IMG/VR virus record: IMGVR_UViG_3300028840_004168
Location: 62,001-126,000 of that record
Strand: one strand, 5' to 3'
From: a virus
Length of the DNA: 64,000 bases
Shown here: positions 57,768 through 64,000 of the stretch, piece by piece
How the letters are laid out: every line of letters starts with the position of its first letter
Numbering within the stretch: the first letter of the stretch is position 1
The notes under the pieces: model-generated
Told to the model about the DNA's origin: nothing
The model's database searches: none
The model's input: the letters and a program-made list of their open reading frames with translations, nothing else
Made by a program: the position numbers and the translations under genes

Positions 57768-58258
57768 TGGCAAAAGCAAAAGCTGAAGCAAAAAAGGAAA
57801 TAGATCGCCAGCAACTGATGGAGATCAGAAACATCAGGATTGCTTCTTATTTGCTTGACTGGGAAATGCGTGAATACCAGCAGCTTTACAACATAGAGTG
57901 CAAAGCGTTTGGTGGGTATGAAGAAAATACTATATGCGACAAGTGCAATGACAGGATAGCTAATGAGTGCGCCATGATATCAGATGCTGCGATAGAATTA
58001 TGTGAAGCAGGCGAGAACGGCATGTGCAGCCAATGTGAAGCTGATTATCCTGCATTGTTTAATGTTTGCGACAGATCAAGTGCAGGCCCTGAAGATAGGA
58101 AACCAGTTGACAGAAATAAAGAGATAAAATATCTCATGCCTGATGTTACTCTTAAAGTAAAAATAAAAACTATGATATCTGAAACAAACGCAGATTCTAA
58201 CATAGCGCCTGCATCCAGAAAGAAAAGAGCTATCAAGCTAGGAGATAAAAAGGAGTGA
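57767..58258 (+). CDS. CxFG family protein 11, tail diverged
   Basis: 163 residues. Y-N-I-E-C-K-A-F-G, C-D-K-C-N-x6-C-x9-L-C. The tail reads A-S-R-K-K-R-A-I-K-L-G-D-K-K, keeping the basic run and G-D-K but losing both aromatics. GGAG follows as SD. Confidence 0.7.
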   Translation: MAKAKAEAKKEIDRQQLMEIRNIRIASYLLDWEMREYQQLYNIECKAFGGYEENTICDKCNDRIANECAMISDAAIELCEAGENGMCSQCEADYPALFNVCDRSSAGPEDRKPVDRNKEIKYLMPDVTLKVKIKTMISETNADSNIAPASRKKRAIKLGDKKE

Positions 58259-58260
58259 CG

Positions 58261-58440
58261 ATGGTTGATGCCAGAAAATTTTGGGATAACTTTTTTGAAT
58301 TCCTGTCAGACACTGAAGGCCAGCCTATCGAAGAGATAGAAGCGGAGCTGAAAGAAGATGTCATAGACGTAGACAAGGTCAAGCAGAGTGTTTACGACTT
58401 GCTTGATAGATTTGAAAAAGAACAAAAGAAAAAGGAGTGA
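58261..58440 (+). CDS. Small acidic helical protein
   Basis: 59 residues from 58261 (SD AAGGAG). Helical and Asp/Glu-rich (E-E-I-E-A-E-L-K-E-D-V), ending in a Lys-rich stretch. Ends with the same AAAGGAGTGACG start signal as the next gene. Confidence 0.56.
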   Translation: MVDARKFWDNFFEFLSDTEGQPIEEIEAELKEDVIDVDKVKQSVYDLLDRFEKEQKKKE

Positions 58441-58442
58441 CG

Positions 58443-58823
58443 ATGTCTAAGTTTAATAAAGAAAATTCACTGGAAGTTGTTTCTTACATTCTGAAACAAA
58501 CTAAGGCCAAGAAGATATCATGGAGAAGGACAGGCGCTGGCATGCATCGTGATACCGAATACTATGATTACAAGGGCGCTATGAGATCATATAAATTGTT
58601 TATCAGCGGAGTGGTTGCAGGGGGCATATCTCATTGGCTGGATACCTTTCGACTGGTAATAGATAAAGACGATGTTATAGCAGCTGTGGAATGGCGAAGG
58701 CCGGAAATGAAAGAGTTGGTCAAGCTATGGGAAGAAGTTAGAAAATTTGCTGATAACAAACAAAGCGCCGATCAAAGGAAACTCAAGAAAGATATTTTAA
58801 AATTGGCAAGAGAAAATAAATAG
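58443..58823 (+). CDS. Hypothetical protein
   Basis: 126 residues. Basic, helical ends and a strand-rich middle (Y-K-L-F-I-S-G-V-V-A-G-G-I-S-H-W-L). No motif or tail. SD AAAGGAG. Confidence 0.58.
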   Translation: MSKFNKENSLEVVSYILKQTKAKKISWRRTGAGMHRDTEYYDYKGAMRSYKLFISGVVAGGISHWLDTFRLVIDKDDVIAAVEWRRPEMKELVKLWEEVRKFADNKQSADQRKLKKDILKLARENK

Positions 58824-58838
58824 AAAGGAGTAACAACG

Positions 58839-59192
58839 ATGGACGATGTGCTCACTACGCTAAAGAAAAAGAAAGAATTTTATCTGGAAGAAGTAAGTAA
58901 AATAAATAAGGCAATAGCGGTTATCACTAAAAAAGATACAGCTGTATCTCCTAGAAGAGTAAAATGGGGAGATGTAGTCATGGAAGTTTTTGAAGATCAA
59001 GATAAAGAGGTCTTATACTCTTTAGCCTATGTGCGCCAAGAGCTTGCAAGCAGAGGTTATCCAGAAGCATTAGACGAAAAGAAAAAGGCTGCTATATTTG
59101 ACGCATTAAAAAGACTAGTAGCTAGAGGAATATTAGGCAAAGATGGTAGTAGTCGTTATTATTTATATCAGAAAAGGAGTGACGATGTATAA
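58839..59192 (+). CDS. Possible winged-helix protein
   Basis: 117 residues. N-terminal coiled coil (T-L-K-K-K-K-E-F-Y-L-E-E-V-S-K-I-N-K), then Y-V-R-Q-E-L-A-S-R-G-Y and I-F-D-A-L-K-R-L-V-A-R-G-I-L-G-K-D-G-S-S-R-Y-Y-L, a winged-helix pattern with the R-Y-Y-L wing. Likely DNA-binding. Confidence 0.6.
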   Translation: MDDVLTTLKKKKEFYLEEVSKINKAIAVITKKDTAVSPRRVKWGDVVMEVFEDQDKEVLYSLAYVRQELASRGYPEALDEKKKAAIFDALKRLVARGILGKDGSSRYYLYQKRSDDV

Positions 59193-59922
59193 CATACTTT
59201 CTATTGACTGGGACTATTTCTTTCCAGATGTAGCGCCGTATGATTGGGGTCACACTGAGAACAGATCTCCTATGCCCCAGCAACTGCTTTGGACTATAAG
59301 AGCAGGCAATGGAGATATGTATGGCAAGAACAGGCCAGCGATTGATTATATTAAACCATCGGGGGCTGAGAAAAATTTCTGGAATTACATAAAATTTAAA
59401 GAGCACTCGCTGCTTGCCATATGTGAATCACACAGCGACCTGCATGCTATAGTTGACAAAGTCCTTGTGGCAAAAAAGATAGGAGTATGGAACTTCGATG
59501 CTCACCATGACCTATATCACAAAGACGAACTTGACTGTGCCAACTGGCCCCACCACCTTATCACAGACGGTTATATCAAGCTGAAAGATTACCACCTGAT
59601 CATGCCTGCCTGGGCTAAAGAAGCCAATGTCATGTGCAATTCCGCTTACAGACGTGATCGTGTAGATGTAAGATATGACATGCCTGAAGACCTGCCTGAG
59701 TTCGACATGATATTTATATGCAGGTCAGGCGCATGGACACCCCCCTGGTGCGATGCTGACTGGATCAAGTTTATCGAACACTGGAAAGGCACAAGGCAGT
59801 GGCGCACGAAAATAGCTCTCCAATATGCTTTAGAGCCGAGAGAGTTTGACAAGGATCAGGCTATGGAATGGGCTGCACAACAAGAAGAAGCGATGAAGAG
59901 AGTTATAGGAGCAAGCAAGTGA
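59185..59922 (+). CDS. UPF0489/arginase-like fold protein
   Basis: 245 residues from 59185 (SD AAAGGAG). Characteristic blocks: S-I-D-W-D-Y-F-F at the start, C-E-S-H-S-D-L-H, V-W-N-F-D-A-H-H-D-L-Y and D-C-A-N-W, with D/H ligands arranged as in arginase/deacetylase-fold metalloenzymes. This UPF0489-type domain is known in some phages and cellular genomes, but the substrate is unknown. An intact metal site is visible, so it is probably active. It interrupts the CxFG array. Confidence 0.68.
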   Translation: MYNILSIDWDYFFPDVAPYDWGHTENRSPMPQQLLWTIRAGNGDMYGKNRPAIDYIKPSGAEKNFWNYIKFKEHSLLAICESHSDLHAIVDKVLVAKKIGVWNFDAHHDLYHKDELDCANWPHHLITDGYIKLKDYHLIMPAWAKEANVMCNSAYRRDRVDVRYDMPEDLPEFDMIFICRSGAWTPPWCDADWIKFIEHWKGTRQWRTKIALQYALEPREFDKDQAMEWAAQQEEAMKRVIGASK

Positions 59923-60281
59923 CAGTTGAATTATTGTATGGAATCATAGATCTGACTATAGCTCAGATGCACAGCACAGCAGACCACGTATTCCAGGAAG
60001 ACAGTACTATATCTGTGCCATTAGATAAAATAATTCTGATGACCGATAAGAACTATCATTCACATTATTCAGATATTCCACAATCAGGATCTATGATATT
60101 CCTTGAAGGTGGAACCCATCTGACAGTCAAAGAAACAAGAGATTATATCTTTAAAGAAATAGAGAAGTCATTTGAGATCCTAGGTGTCAGCATGATTGAC
60201 AAGACCATAGGATCAAATAACACCAGACGGAAACGTAGATTATTCTGGATAAAGGATGAAGCGAATGAAAAAAAAGACTAG
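59919..60281 (+). CDS. Hypothetical protein with tail-like end
   Basis: 120 residues from GTG 59919 (SD GGAG). Alpha/beta without cysteine pairs. Near the end, N-T-R-R-K-R-R-L-F-W-I-K-D-E is a variant tail followed by E-A-N-E-K-K-D. Distinct from the CxFG and PDLC proteins, so perhaps another independent carrier. Confidence 0.58.
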   Translation: MTVELLYGIIDLTIAQMHSTADHVFQEDSTISVPLDKIILMTDKNYHSHYSDIPQSGSMIFLEGGTHLTVKETRDYIFKEIEKSFEILGVSMIDKTIGSNNTRRKRRLFWIKDEANEKKD

Positions 60282-60477
60282 GGCAGCAACAGCTGCAGCC
60301 AAGATGTTTGATGTGATATTTACACATGTAGATCTCATGTATCAGAACAACACAGCGCTTAACTACTTCAAGCACCTGAAGGAATGCGTGGATGCAGAAG
60401 TAGCGAGACGTGAACGTATTAAATTGCAGATCCGCAATCGCAAATGGAAAGCAAAATTAACACTAAACGGCAAATAA
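60265..60477 (+). CDS. Small basic protein
   Basis: 70 residues from 60265 (SD AAAGG). Basic, helical (A-A-T-A-A-A-K-M-F-D-V-I-F), ending R-N-R-K-W-K-A-K-L-T-L-N-G-K, only loosely tail-like. Confidence 0.55.
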   Translation: MKKKTRAATAAAKMFDVIFTHVDLMYQNNTALNYFKHLKECVDAEVARRERIKLQIRNRKWKAKLTLNGK

Positions 60478-60487
60478 GGAGCCAAAC

Positions 60488-60814
60488 ATGTTCAGGAAAA
60501 GCAAAGACGGATTAGATTTCGATAAGCTCTTTGGAGATTTTTTCAACAGGGAACGAACTATACTTGACAGTGTGGAAAGGAAAGTTCTCTTGGAGACTAC
60601 TGTTATAGTAAACGACCATGCCAGGAAAGCAACTGTGCCTGTCAATAACATAGACTACGTGCAGGAATACGATGGAGTAACCTTTGAAGGATACGAAGAC
60701 GATGTAGCTCACAAACGATGTAAGACTATCATATTCCTGAAGACAGACAGTATACTGCTTTCTCTGGATAAGTATGAAGATGTTATAAATGCAATAGGAT
60801 TGAAGAGAGGCTGA
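60488..60814 (+). CDS. Hypothetical protein
   Basis: 108 residues, SD AAGGAG. Helix-strand mix (T-V-I-V-N-D-H-A-R-K-A-T-V-P-V). No motif. Stop overlaps the next start. Confidence 0.58.
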   Translation: MFRKSKDGLDFDKLFGDFFNRERTILDSVERKVLLETTVIVNDHARKATVPVNNIDYVQEYDGVTFEGYEDDVAHKRCKTIIFLKTDSILLSLDKYEDVINAIGLKRG

Positions 60815-61311
60815 TGGAACCATTAAGCAATGTTAATAAAAAAATATTAAGAGAAGCGCTAGAGCTGTCAGCTAAAGCTGCATTGGTAGAGATGAATATC
60901 GTAGCAGTCAGTTGCCTGAACAAGATACCATGTGAATACTTCGGCATTGGATTCAACAGGAAGTGCATGAACAAGGGCAACGATCCAGAAGTAAGCAAGC
61001 GATGTGAACAGTTTGTCAAGCTATGGCAAGACCTATGCTTTCAAACTCAAGAGTTGCTTATGACAGGCGAATGCGAGAAGATAGGACATATTATATATGT
61101 AGCCTGCAGGCTGTGCAAGCTTAAGGCTAAATATTTAGAAGAGCAAGATCTGAATCTAATTTCCAGGTGCAGAATAAATGTGCCTGAGTTTGAAAACTTT
61201 GGCATCGACTGGTCTTTAAAGTTTAAAGATAATAAACTATGCGAAAGAGATTACAGAAAGAAGAAAGCTGCAGCCGCAGGCAAGAAAAGAAAGATGTTCA
61301 GTTTTAAGTAG
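60814..61311 (+). CDS. CxFG family protein 12
   Basis: 165 residues. N-K-I-P-C-E-Y-F-G, then a diverged K-C-M-N...K-R-C-x9-L-C and C-R-L-C. Tail A-G-K-K-R-K-M-F-S-F-K, without a glycine; the SD (TAGGAG) lies after the stop instead. Confidence 0.72.
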   Translation: MEPLSNVNKKILREALELSAKAALVEMNIVAVSCLNKIPCEYFGIGFNRKCMNKGNDPEVSKRCEQFVKLWQDLCFQTQELLMTGECEKIGHIIYVACRLCKLKAKYLEEQDLNLISRCRINVPEFENFGIDWSLKFKDNKLCERDYRKKKAAAAGKKRKMFSFK

Positions 61312-61325
61312 GAGATAAATAGTAA

Positions 61326-61844
61326 GTGAATTATAATTATAAGAAAGGGCATAAATACAGCATGACTAAAGGCGAAGAGATCAAGAGGCAGGCATTCCAG
61401 CTGCATTTCCAGTTTGAAAGGTTTGTCAGGATAAATAAGATAGAGTGTCCTCACTTCGGAGATGGATGGTCAGACCATCATAAAGATTGTCTGGAGTGCA
61501 ACGTGCTTGTAAATGAAGAATGCAAGCGCATTGACAGTGAGATAAAAAAGATATGCCGCACGATACAAGAAGGGTATACAAACGGATGCAGTGAGATGTA
61601 TCAGCGCAAATTCGCTCCGCTATGCCTTTCTATATGCCAGCCATTGAAGCACATAAAAAAGAAAGGGTTTCTGCGCAAGCCATATTTGAATAAAAATAAA
61701 GAAGCTATCACTATGTTTGAATTTAAAGTGTCTGTCAATAATAACAAGACAACAGAGCTCCAGGCAGTCAATGAATTCCTGACTGCTAAAAGAGTCAGGC
61801 GCAACTTCTTCTTTAATAAAAGCACTAAAGGAGTAGAGCGATGA
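61326..61844 (+). CDS. CxFG family protein 13
   Basis: 172 residues from GTG 61326 (SD AGGAG, 11 bases away; ATG 61362 is an alternative with no SD). N-K-I-E-C-P-H-F-G, C-L-E-C-N-x6-C-x9-I-C. End: K-R-V-R-R-N-F-F-F-N-K-S-T-K-G, a tail variant in which the M-F-x-F becomes N-F-F-F. Confidence 0.71.
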   Translation: MNYNYKKGHKYSMTKGEEIKRQAFQLHFQFERFVRINKIECPHFGDGWSDHHKDCLECNVLVNEECKRIDSEIKKICRTIQEGYTNGCSEMYQRKFAPLCLSICQPLKHIKKKGFLRKPYLNKNKEAITMFEFKVSVNNNKTTELQAVNEFLTAKRVRRNFFFNKSTKGVER

Positions 61845-62191
61845 CAGTATATAAAAGGTGGGCTGATATATTTACAAAGACACATGAATCTTACAACATC
61901 AGCTGTAACCACTTCGGAGTCGGTAAATACGATGGCTATAGTGAATGCAAAGATTGTGTGATCAGATATACCTGCAGAGAGCTAGGAAGTTTATTTATGT
62001 CGATATGCAATGCATATCACTCAGAAGACTGCGATGGTGACTGCGGCGCAGAGTGCCCTGTGCTTAATGATGCATGCCATATAGAATCAACCGATGCGCC
62101 GCCTACTCCAGTGATACGTGCAGACAAGCATAAGACGGAAATAGTCAAGCGCAAGAGGCGCAAGATGTTTCAGTTCGGAGATAAGAAATGA
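61841..62191 (+). CDS. CxFG family protein 14 (short)
   Basis: 116 residues. Y-N-I-S-C-N-H-F-G, C-K-D-C, then C...I-C at shorter spacing. C-D-G-D-C-G-A-E-C adds metal ligands. Tail V-K-R-K-R-R-K-M-F-Q-F-G-D-K-K; GGAGAT is the next SD. Compact form of the domain. Confidence 0.72.
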   Translation: MTVYKRWADIFTKTHESYNISCNHFGVGKYDGYSECKDCVIRYTCRELGSLFMSICNAYHSEDCDGDCGAECPVLNDACHIESTDAPPTPVIRADKHKTEIVKRKRRKMFQFGDKK

Positions 62192-62541
62192 CGATCTATA
62201 TTGATATATATCACAAGTGGGAAGATCATTATGATCAAGCTGTAGACAGATATGATATCAAATGTCCATACTTCGGTTTTGGCAGAACTTATGATTTTGC
62301 AGAGTGTAGCGAGTGCGCTGTAGTGATGACATGCAGTAGCATGGGAAGCTGGCATAAGGAACTGTGTGAAAGGCTGGATTCAGAAGAATGTAGCGCATAC
62401 TGCAAAGAAAGATATCTTGCAATGCACAAAGCATGTGAGAAACAGCACTCTCAATCTATACCTGTGTCTGTATTAAAGAAAGTAAAAGTCAAGAAAAGAA
62501 AAAGTAAGCGCAAGATGTTTCAGTTTGCAGATATAAAGTAA
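62188..62541 (+). CDS. CxFG family protein 15 (short)
   Basis: 117 residues. Y-D-I-K-C-P-Y-F-G, C-S-E-C, then C...L-C. Tail K-R-K-S-K-R-K-M-F-Q-F-A-D-I-K: Gly has become Ala, and a separate AAGGAG now precedes the next gene. This trade supports the idea that the tail glycine is kept partly for the SD. Confidence 0.72.
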   Translation: MTIYIDIYHKWEDHYDQAVDRYDIKCPYFGFGRTYDFAECSECAVVMTCSSMGSWHKELCERLDSEECSAYCKERYLAMHKACEKQHSQSIPVSVLKKVKVKKRKSKRKMFQFADIK

Positions 62542-62550
62542 GGAGAGTAA

Positions 62551-63660
62551 ATGTCAGAAGATGATCTTAAACAGATAAAAGACCTTGCATTGATGCGATA
62601 CAGGATTATGAATACGTTACAGCTTGAATGCAAGATGTTCGGCATAGTGGGATGGGCTACTTATAACACAGTCGGGATGTGTAATACGTGCAATCCTAAA
62701 GTCATGGATGCCTGTGTAAAGATAAGCGTCAACCACATGCACCTATGTCATGAGATAAAGGAATGCAGCAAGTGCAGGGATTATAACCAGGGCATTTTCA
62801 GCTTCTGTGAAGAGATAAGAAGAGTGCGTGATGATGAGTCTGCCTGCATCCCCTGCATAGAAAAACTGTCTGCAATAAGATTGAACAAGACGAAGCGCCG
62901 TCAGATGTTCAGCTTCAAGGAAGAAAAATCTGAAATTTCAGAAAAAAAAGTTGAACAGAAGATAGAAAAATTTTCTGAAGAGCTCAACAACATCGTGTTT
63001 AGCAACTTGCCAACGATAAACCACAGCGCTACGCAAGAGATGCCTACCGAAGAAGAAGCTGTTCCAGAAGTAGATGCTGTCGGACATGACGTAACCTACA
63101 AGCAACGCATAGCAGATGACATGGATGATTTAGACCTGCCAGCAGATTATTATATCACAACAAGATCTTATCTCGATGGCATAGGAGAGAACTTTGGCTA
63201 TAACGATGACGTATCACAAACGCTTGCTACTGGATTTGATCACATATCACAGTTCGACAGAAGGATATACGGCATCTTCACTCAGATAGATGTAGAGCAC
63301 CATGAATTCCCTCTGCTTGAAGCGGTAGACGACTTGCTTGAAGCGCTGCATGGCAGAACACATCTGGCATTCAGCAGCTACTACCATGACTCATGGACTA
63401 GACTTCATGACACACTGTTCAGAGCGCAGTTCTGTCCGTTCAGATGGCGCATAGCTTATGGCACTCCAGAAGAAGTAAGAGGCATGCTTTTAAATATGCA
63501 TGATGATGTCACTATGGCGCTTGCAGAATGCACAGATGAGTGCATGATGCATGTGGTATCGCATTTCCTCATCGCTCTTATAGTGAACGATTACAAATTG
63601 CAGGAACCTGCGCAGCCTGCAGATAGCAACTGGCATAGTGATGACGATATCCCTTTTTGA
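62551..63660 (+). CDS. CxFG protein 16 fused to a second domain with SSB-like tip
   Basis: 369 residues. Residues ~1-110 are a CxFG unit (L-x-L-E-C-K-M-F-G, C-N-T-C-N-x6-C-x9-L-C). The tail K-R-R-Q-M-F-S-F-K (~114-124) is internal, followed by S-E-I-S-E-K encoded by a perfect palindrome copy, then an acidic linker and a second domain (~180-350; helices, several His). The C-terminus W-H-S-D-D-D-I-P-F has the same last six residues as the E. coli SSB tip. A role in recruiting SSB-binding host proteins is a reasonable inference; no OB-fold is evident. Confidence 0.75.
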   Translation: MSEDDLKQIKDLALMRYRIMNTLQLECKMFGIVGWATYNTVGMCNTCNPKVMDACVKISVNHMHLCHEIKECSKCRDYNQGIFSFCEEIRRVRDDESACIPCIEKLSAIRLNKTKRRQMFSFKEEKSEISEKKVEQKIEKFSEELNNIVFSNLPTINHSATQEMPTEEEAVPEVDAVGHDVTYKQRIADDMDDLDLPADYYITTRSYLDGIGENFGYNDDVSQTLATGFDHISQFDRRIYGIFTQIDVEHHEFPLLEAVDDLLEALHGRTHLAFSSYYHDSWTRLHDTLFRAQFCPFRWRIAYGTPEEVRGMLLNMHDDVTMALAECTDECMMHVVSHFLIALIVNDYKLQEPAQPADSNWHSDDDIPF

Positions 63661-63672
63661 AAGGAGAATGAT

Positions 63673-63864
63673 ATGACTGATTTACACAAGAGAAATTACT
63701 ACGGCATGTTGCTTGATGCCAGAGGCAAGCACACGCTGTTTGCTTTCAAATCAGCAATGCTGAGAGACGGATGGGTAGACGGTTTGCCGAACAAGCGGAG
63801 ATCGGTTACAGCAGCCCAGGTAAAGGCATGGGGTAACAAATACCAGATCCACAAAACATGGTAG
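63673..63864 (+). CDS. Small hypothetical protein
   Basis: 63 residues, SD AAAGGAG. Basic (P-N-K-R-R-S-V-T-A-A-Q-V-K-A-W-G). The final helix-like segment could bind nucleic acid; no family recognised. Confidence 0.55.
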   Translation: MTDLHKRNYYGMLLDARGKHTLFAFKSAMLRDGWVDGLPNKRRSVTAAQVKAWGNKYQIHKTW

Positions 63865-63873
63865 GAGAACTGC

Positions 63874-64000
63874 ATGGCTAAGAAGAGACAGTTCTACGGT
63901 TTCAATCCAGAGAAGCGTGCAGATGGACTGCCTGTGACTCTCGAAGAAGCTGTGTTAGAGCTAATGAAAAAGATGCCTGAATACGATATGCATACGATGC
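63874..64000 (+). CDS. Partial gene at window edge
   Basis: At least 42 residues, cut by the end of the window; SD TAGGAG. The first residues, M-A-K-K-R-Q-F-Y-G-F-N-P-E-K, resemble a basic-aromatic tail placed at the N-terminus. The remainder is helical. No domain can be named from this part. Confidence 0.6.
   Translation, partial: MAKKRQFYGFNPEKRADGLPVTLEEAVLELMKKMPEYDMHTM

Noticed and set aside
51695-63660. Idea that the tail is a nuclear-type import signal for a phage nucleus
   Set aside because: K-K-K-R-x-M-F looks like a eukaryotic NLS, but known phage-nucleus import does not use such a tag and no shell or tubulin gene is visible here.
1-64000. tRNA and rRNA genes, integrase and attachment sites, DNA polymerase
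   Set aside because: None was recognised by eye; a tRNAscan run and homology search would be needed to exclude them formally.

Overview
The window is a piece of a large tailed double-stranded DNA phage (or an integrated relative). The evidence is a complete head-gene set: large terminase, portal, a Mu I-like protease fused to a scaffold-like region, a capsid of probable family E, a decoration protein, and two connector-type proteins. Most of the rest is small accessory genes with no recognisable homologue. Genes are tightly packed, usually with 4 bp ATGA overlaps, strong AAGGAG or GGGGG Shine-Dalgarno (SD) sequences, and sigma70-type promoters (TTGACA, 16-17 bp, TATAAT/TATACT). Arginine is mostly AGA/AGG. 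The host is a bacterium using sigma70-like promoters and Sec signal peptides; I cannot name it.

Layout. (1) 1-21.0 kb, minus strand: virion and lysis genes. Reading leftward from a promoter near 21.05 kb come terminase small subunit candidate, terminase, portal, two proteins with Sec signal peptides, tail-surface candidates, a permuted papain-fold hydrolase, a possible holin, a stand-alone CheY-like receiver protein, a 1278-residue lectin-like fibre candidate and an amidase. A second promoter at 5.5 kb then drives the head genes. (2) 21.1-33.0 kb, plus strand: small genes, including two ribbon-helix-helix (RHH) proteins flanking an IS605 TnpB fragment, a degenerate HNH protein, zinc ribbons, and a run of small proteins with a Cys...P-D-[LI]-C-x2-C knuckle. 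(3) 33.5-43.1 kb, minus strand: short one- to seven-gene transcription units separated by stereotyped intergenic modules. (4) 43.2-64 kb, plus strand: more small genes, one probable non-coding RNA, a cluster of mini membrane proteins (49.6-51.7 kb), and from 51.7 kb an array of Cys-rich paralogues interrupted by a few other genes.

The main candidate for an undescribed system is this Cys-rich set. About 16 proteins share N-x-[IV]-x-C-x2-F-G followed by C-x2-C-[NH]-x6-C-x9-[LIM]-C (here the 'CxFG family'). A second group at 26-33 kb shares the P-D-[LI]-C-x2-C knuckle (the 'PDLC group'). Both groups, and at least one unrelated zinc ribbon, end in the same basic-aromatic tail, roughly [KR]3-x-[ML]-F-x-[FY]-G-x-K. 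The tail codons often also carry the SD or start codon of the next gene, yet the tail persists on genes with no downstream partner. The 369-residue member near the right edge carries the tail internally and ends in D-D-D-I-P-F, the bacterial SSB C-terminal tip.

Control elements form a second layer: a 14 bp palindrome (TCTGTAATTACAGA and variants) 6-12 bp upstream of many -35 boxes, a conserved promoter spacer (RAAAAGC), a paired GTCAAACC repeat at exact 14 bp spacing near unit ends, and hairpin terminators, often with a CGAA/TTCG loop. All functional readings are inferences from sequence read by eye; no database search was run.
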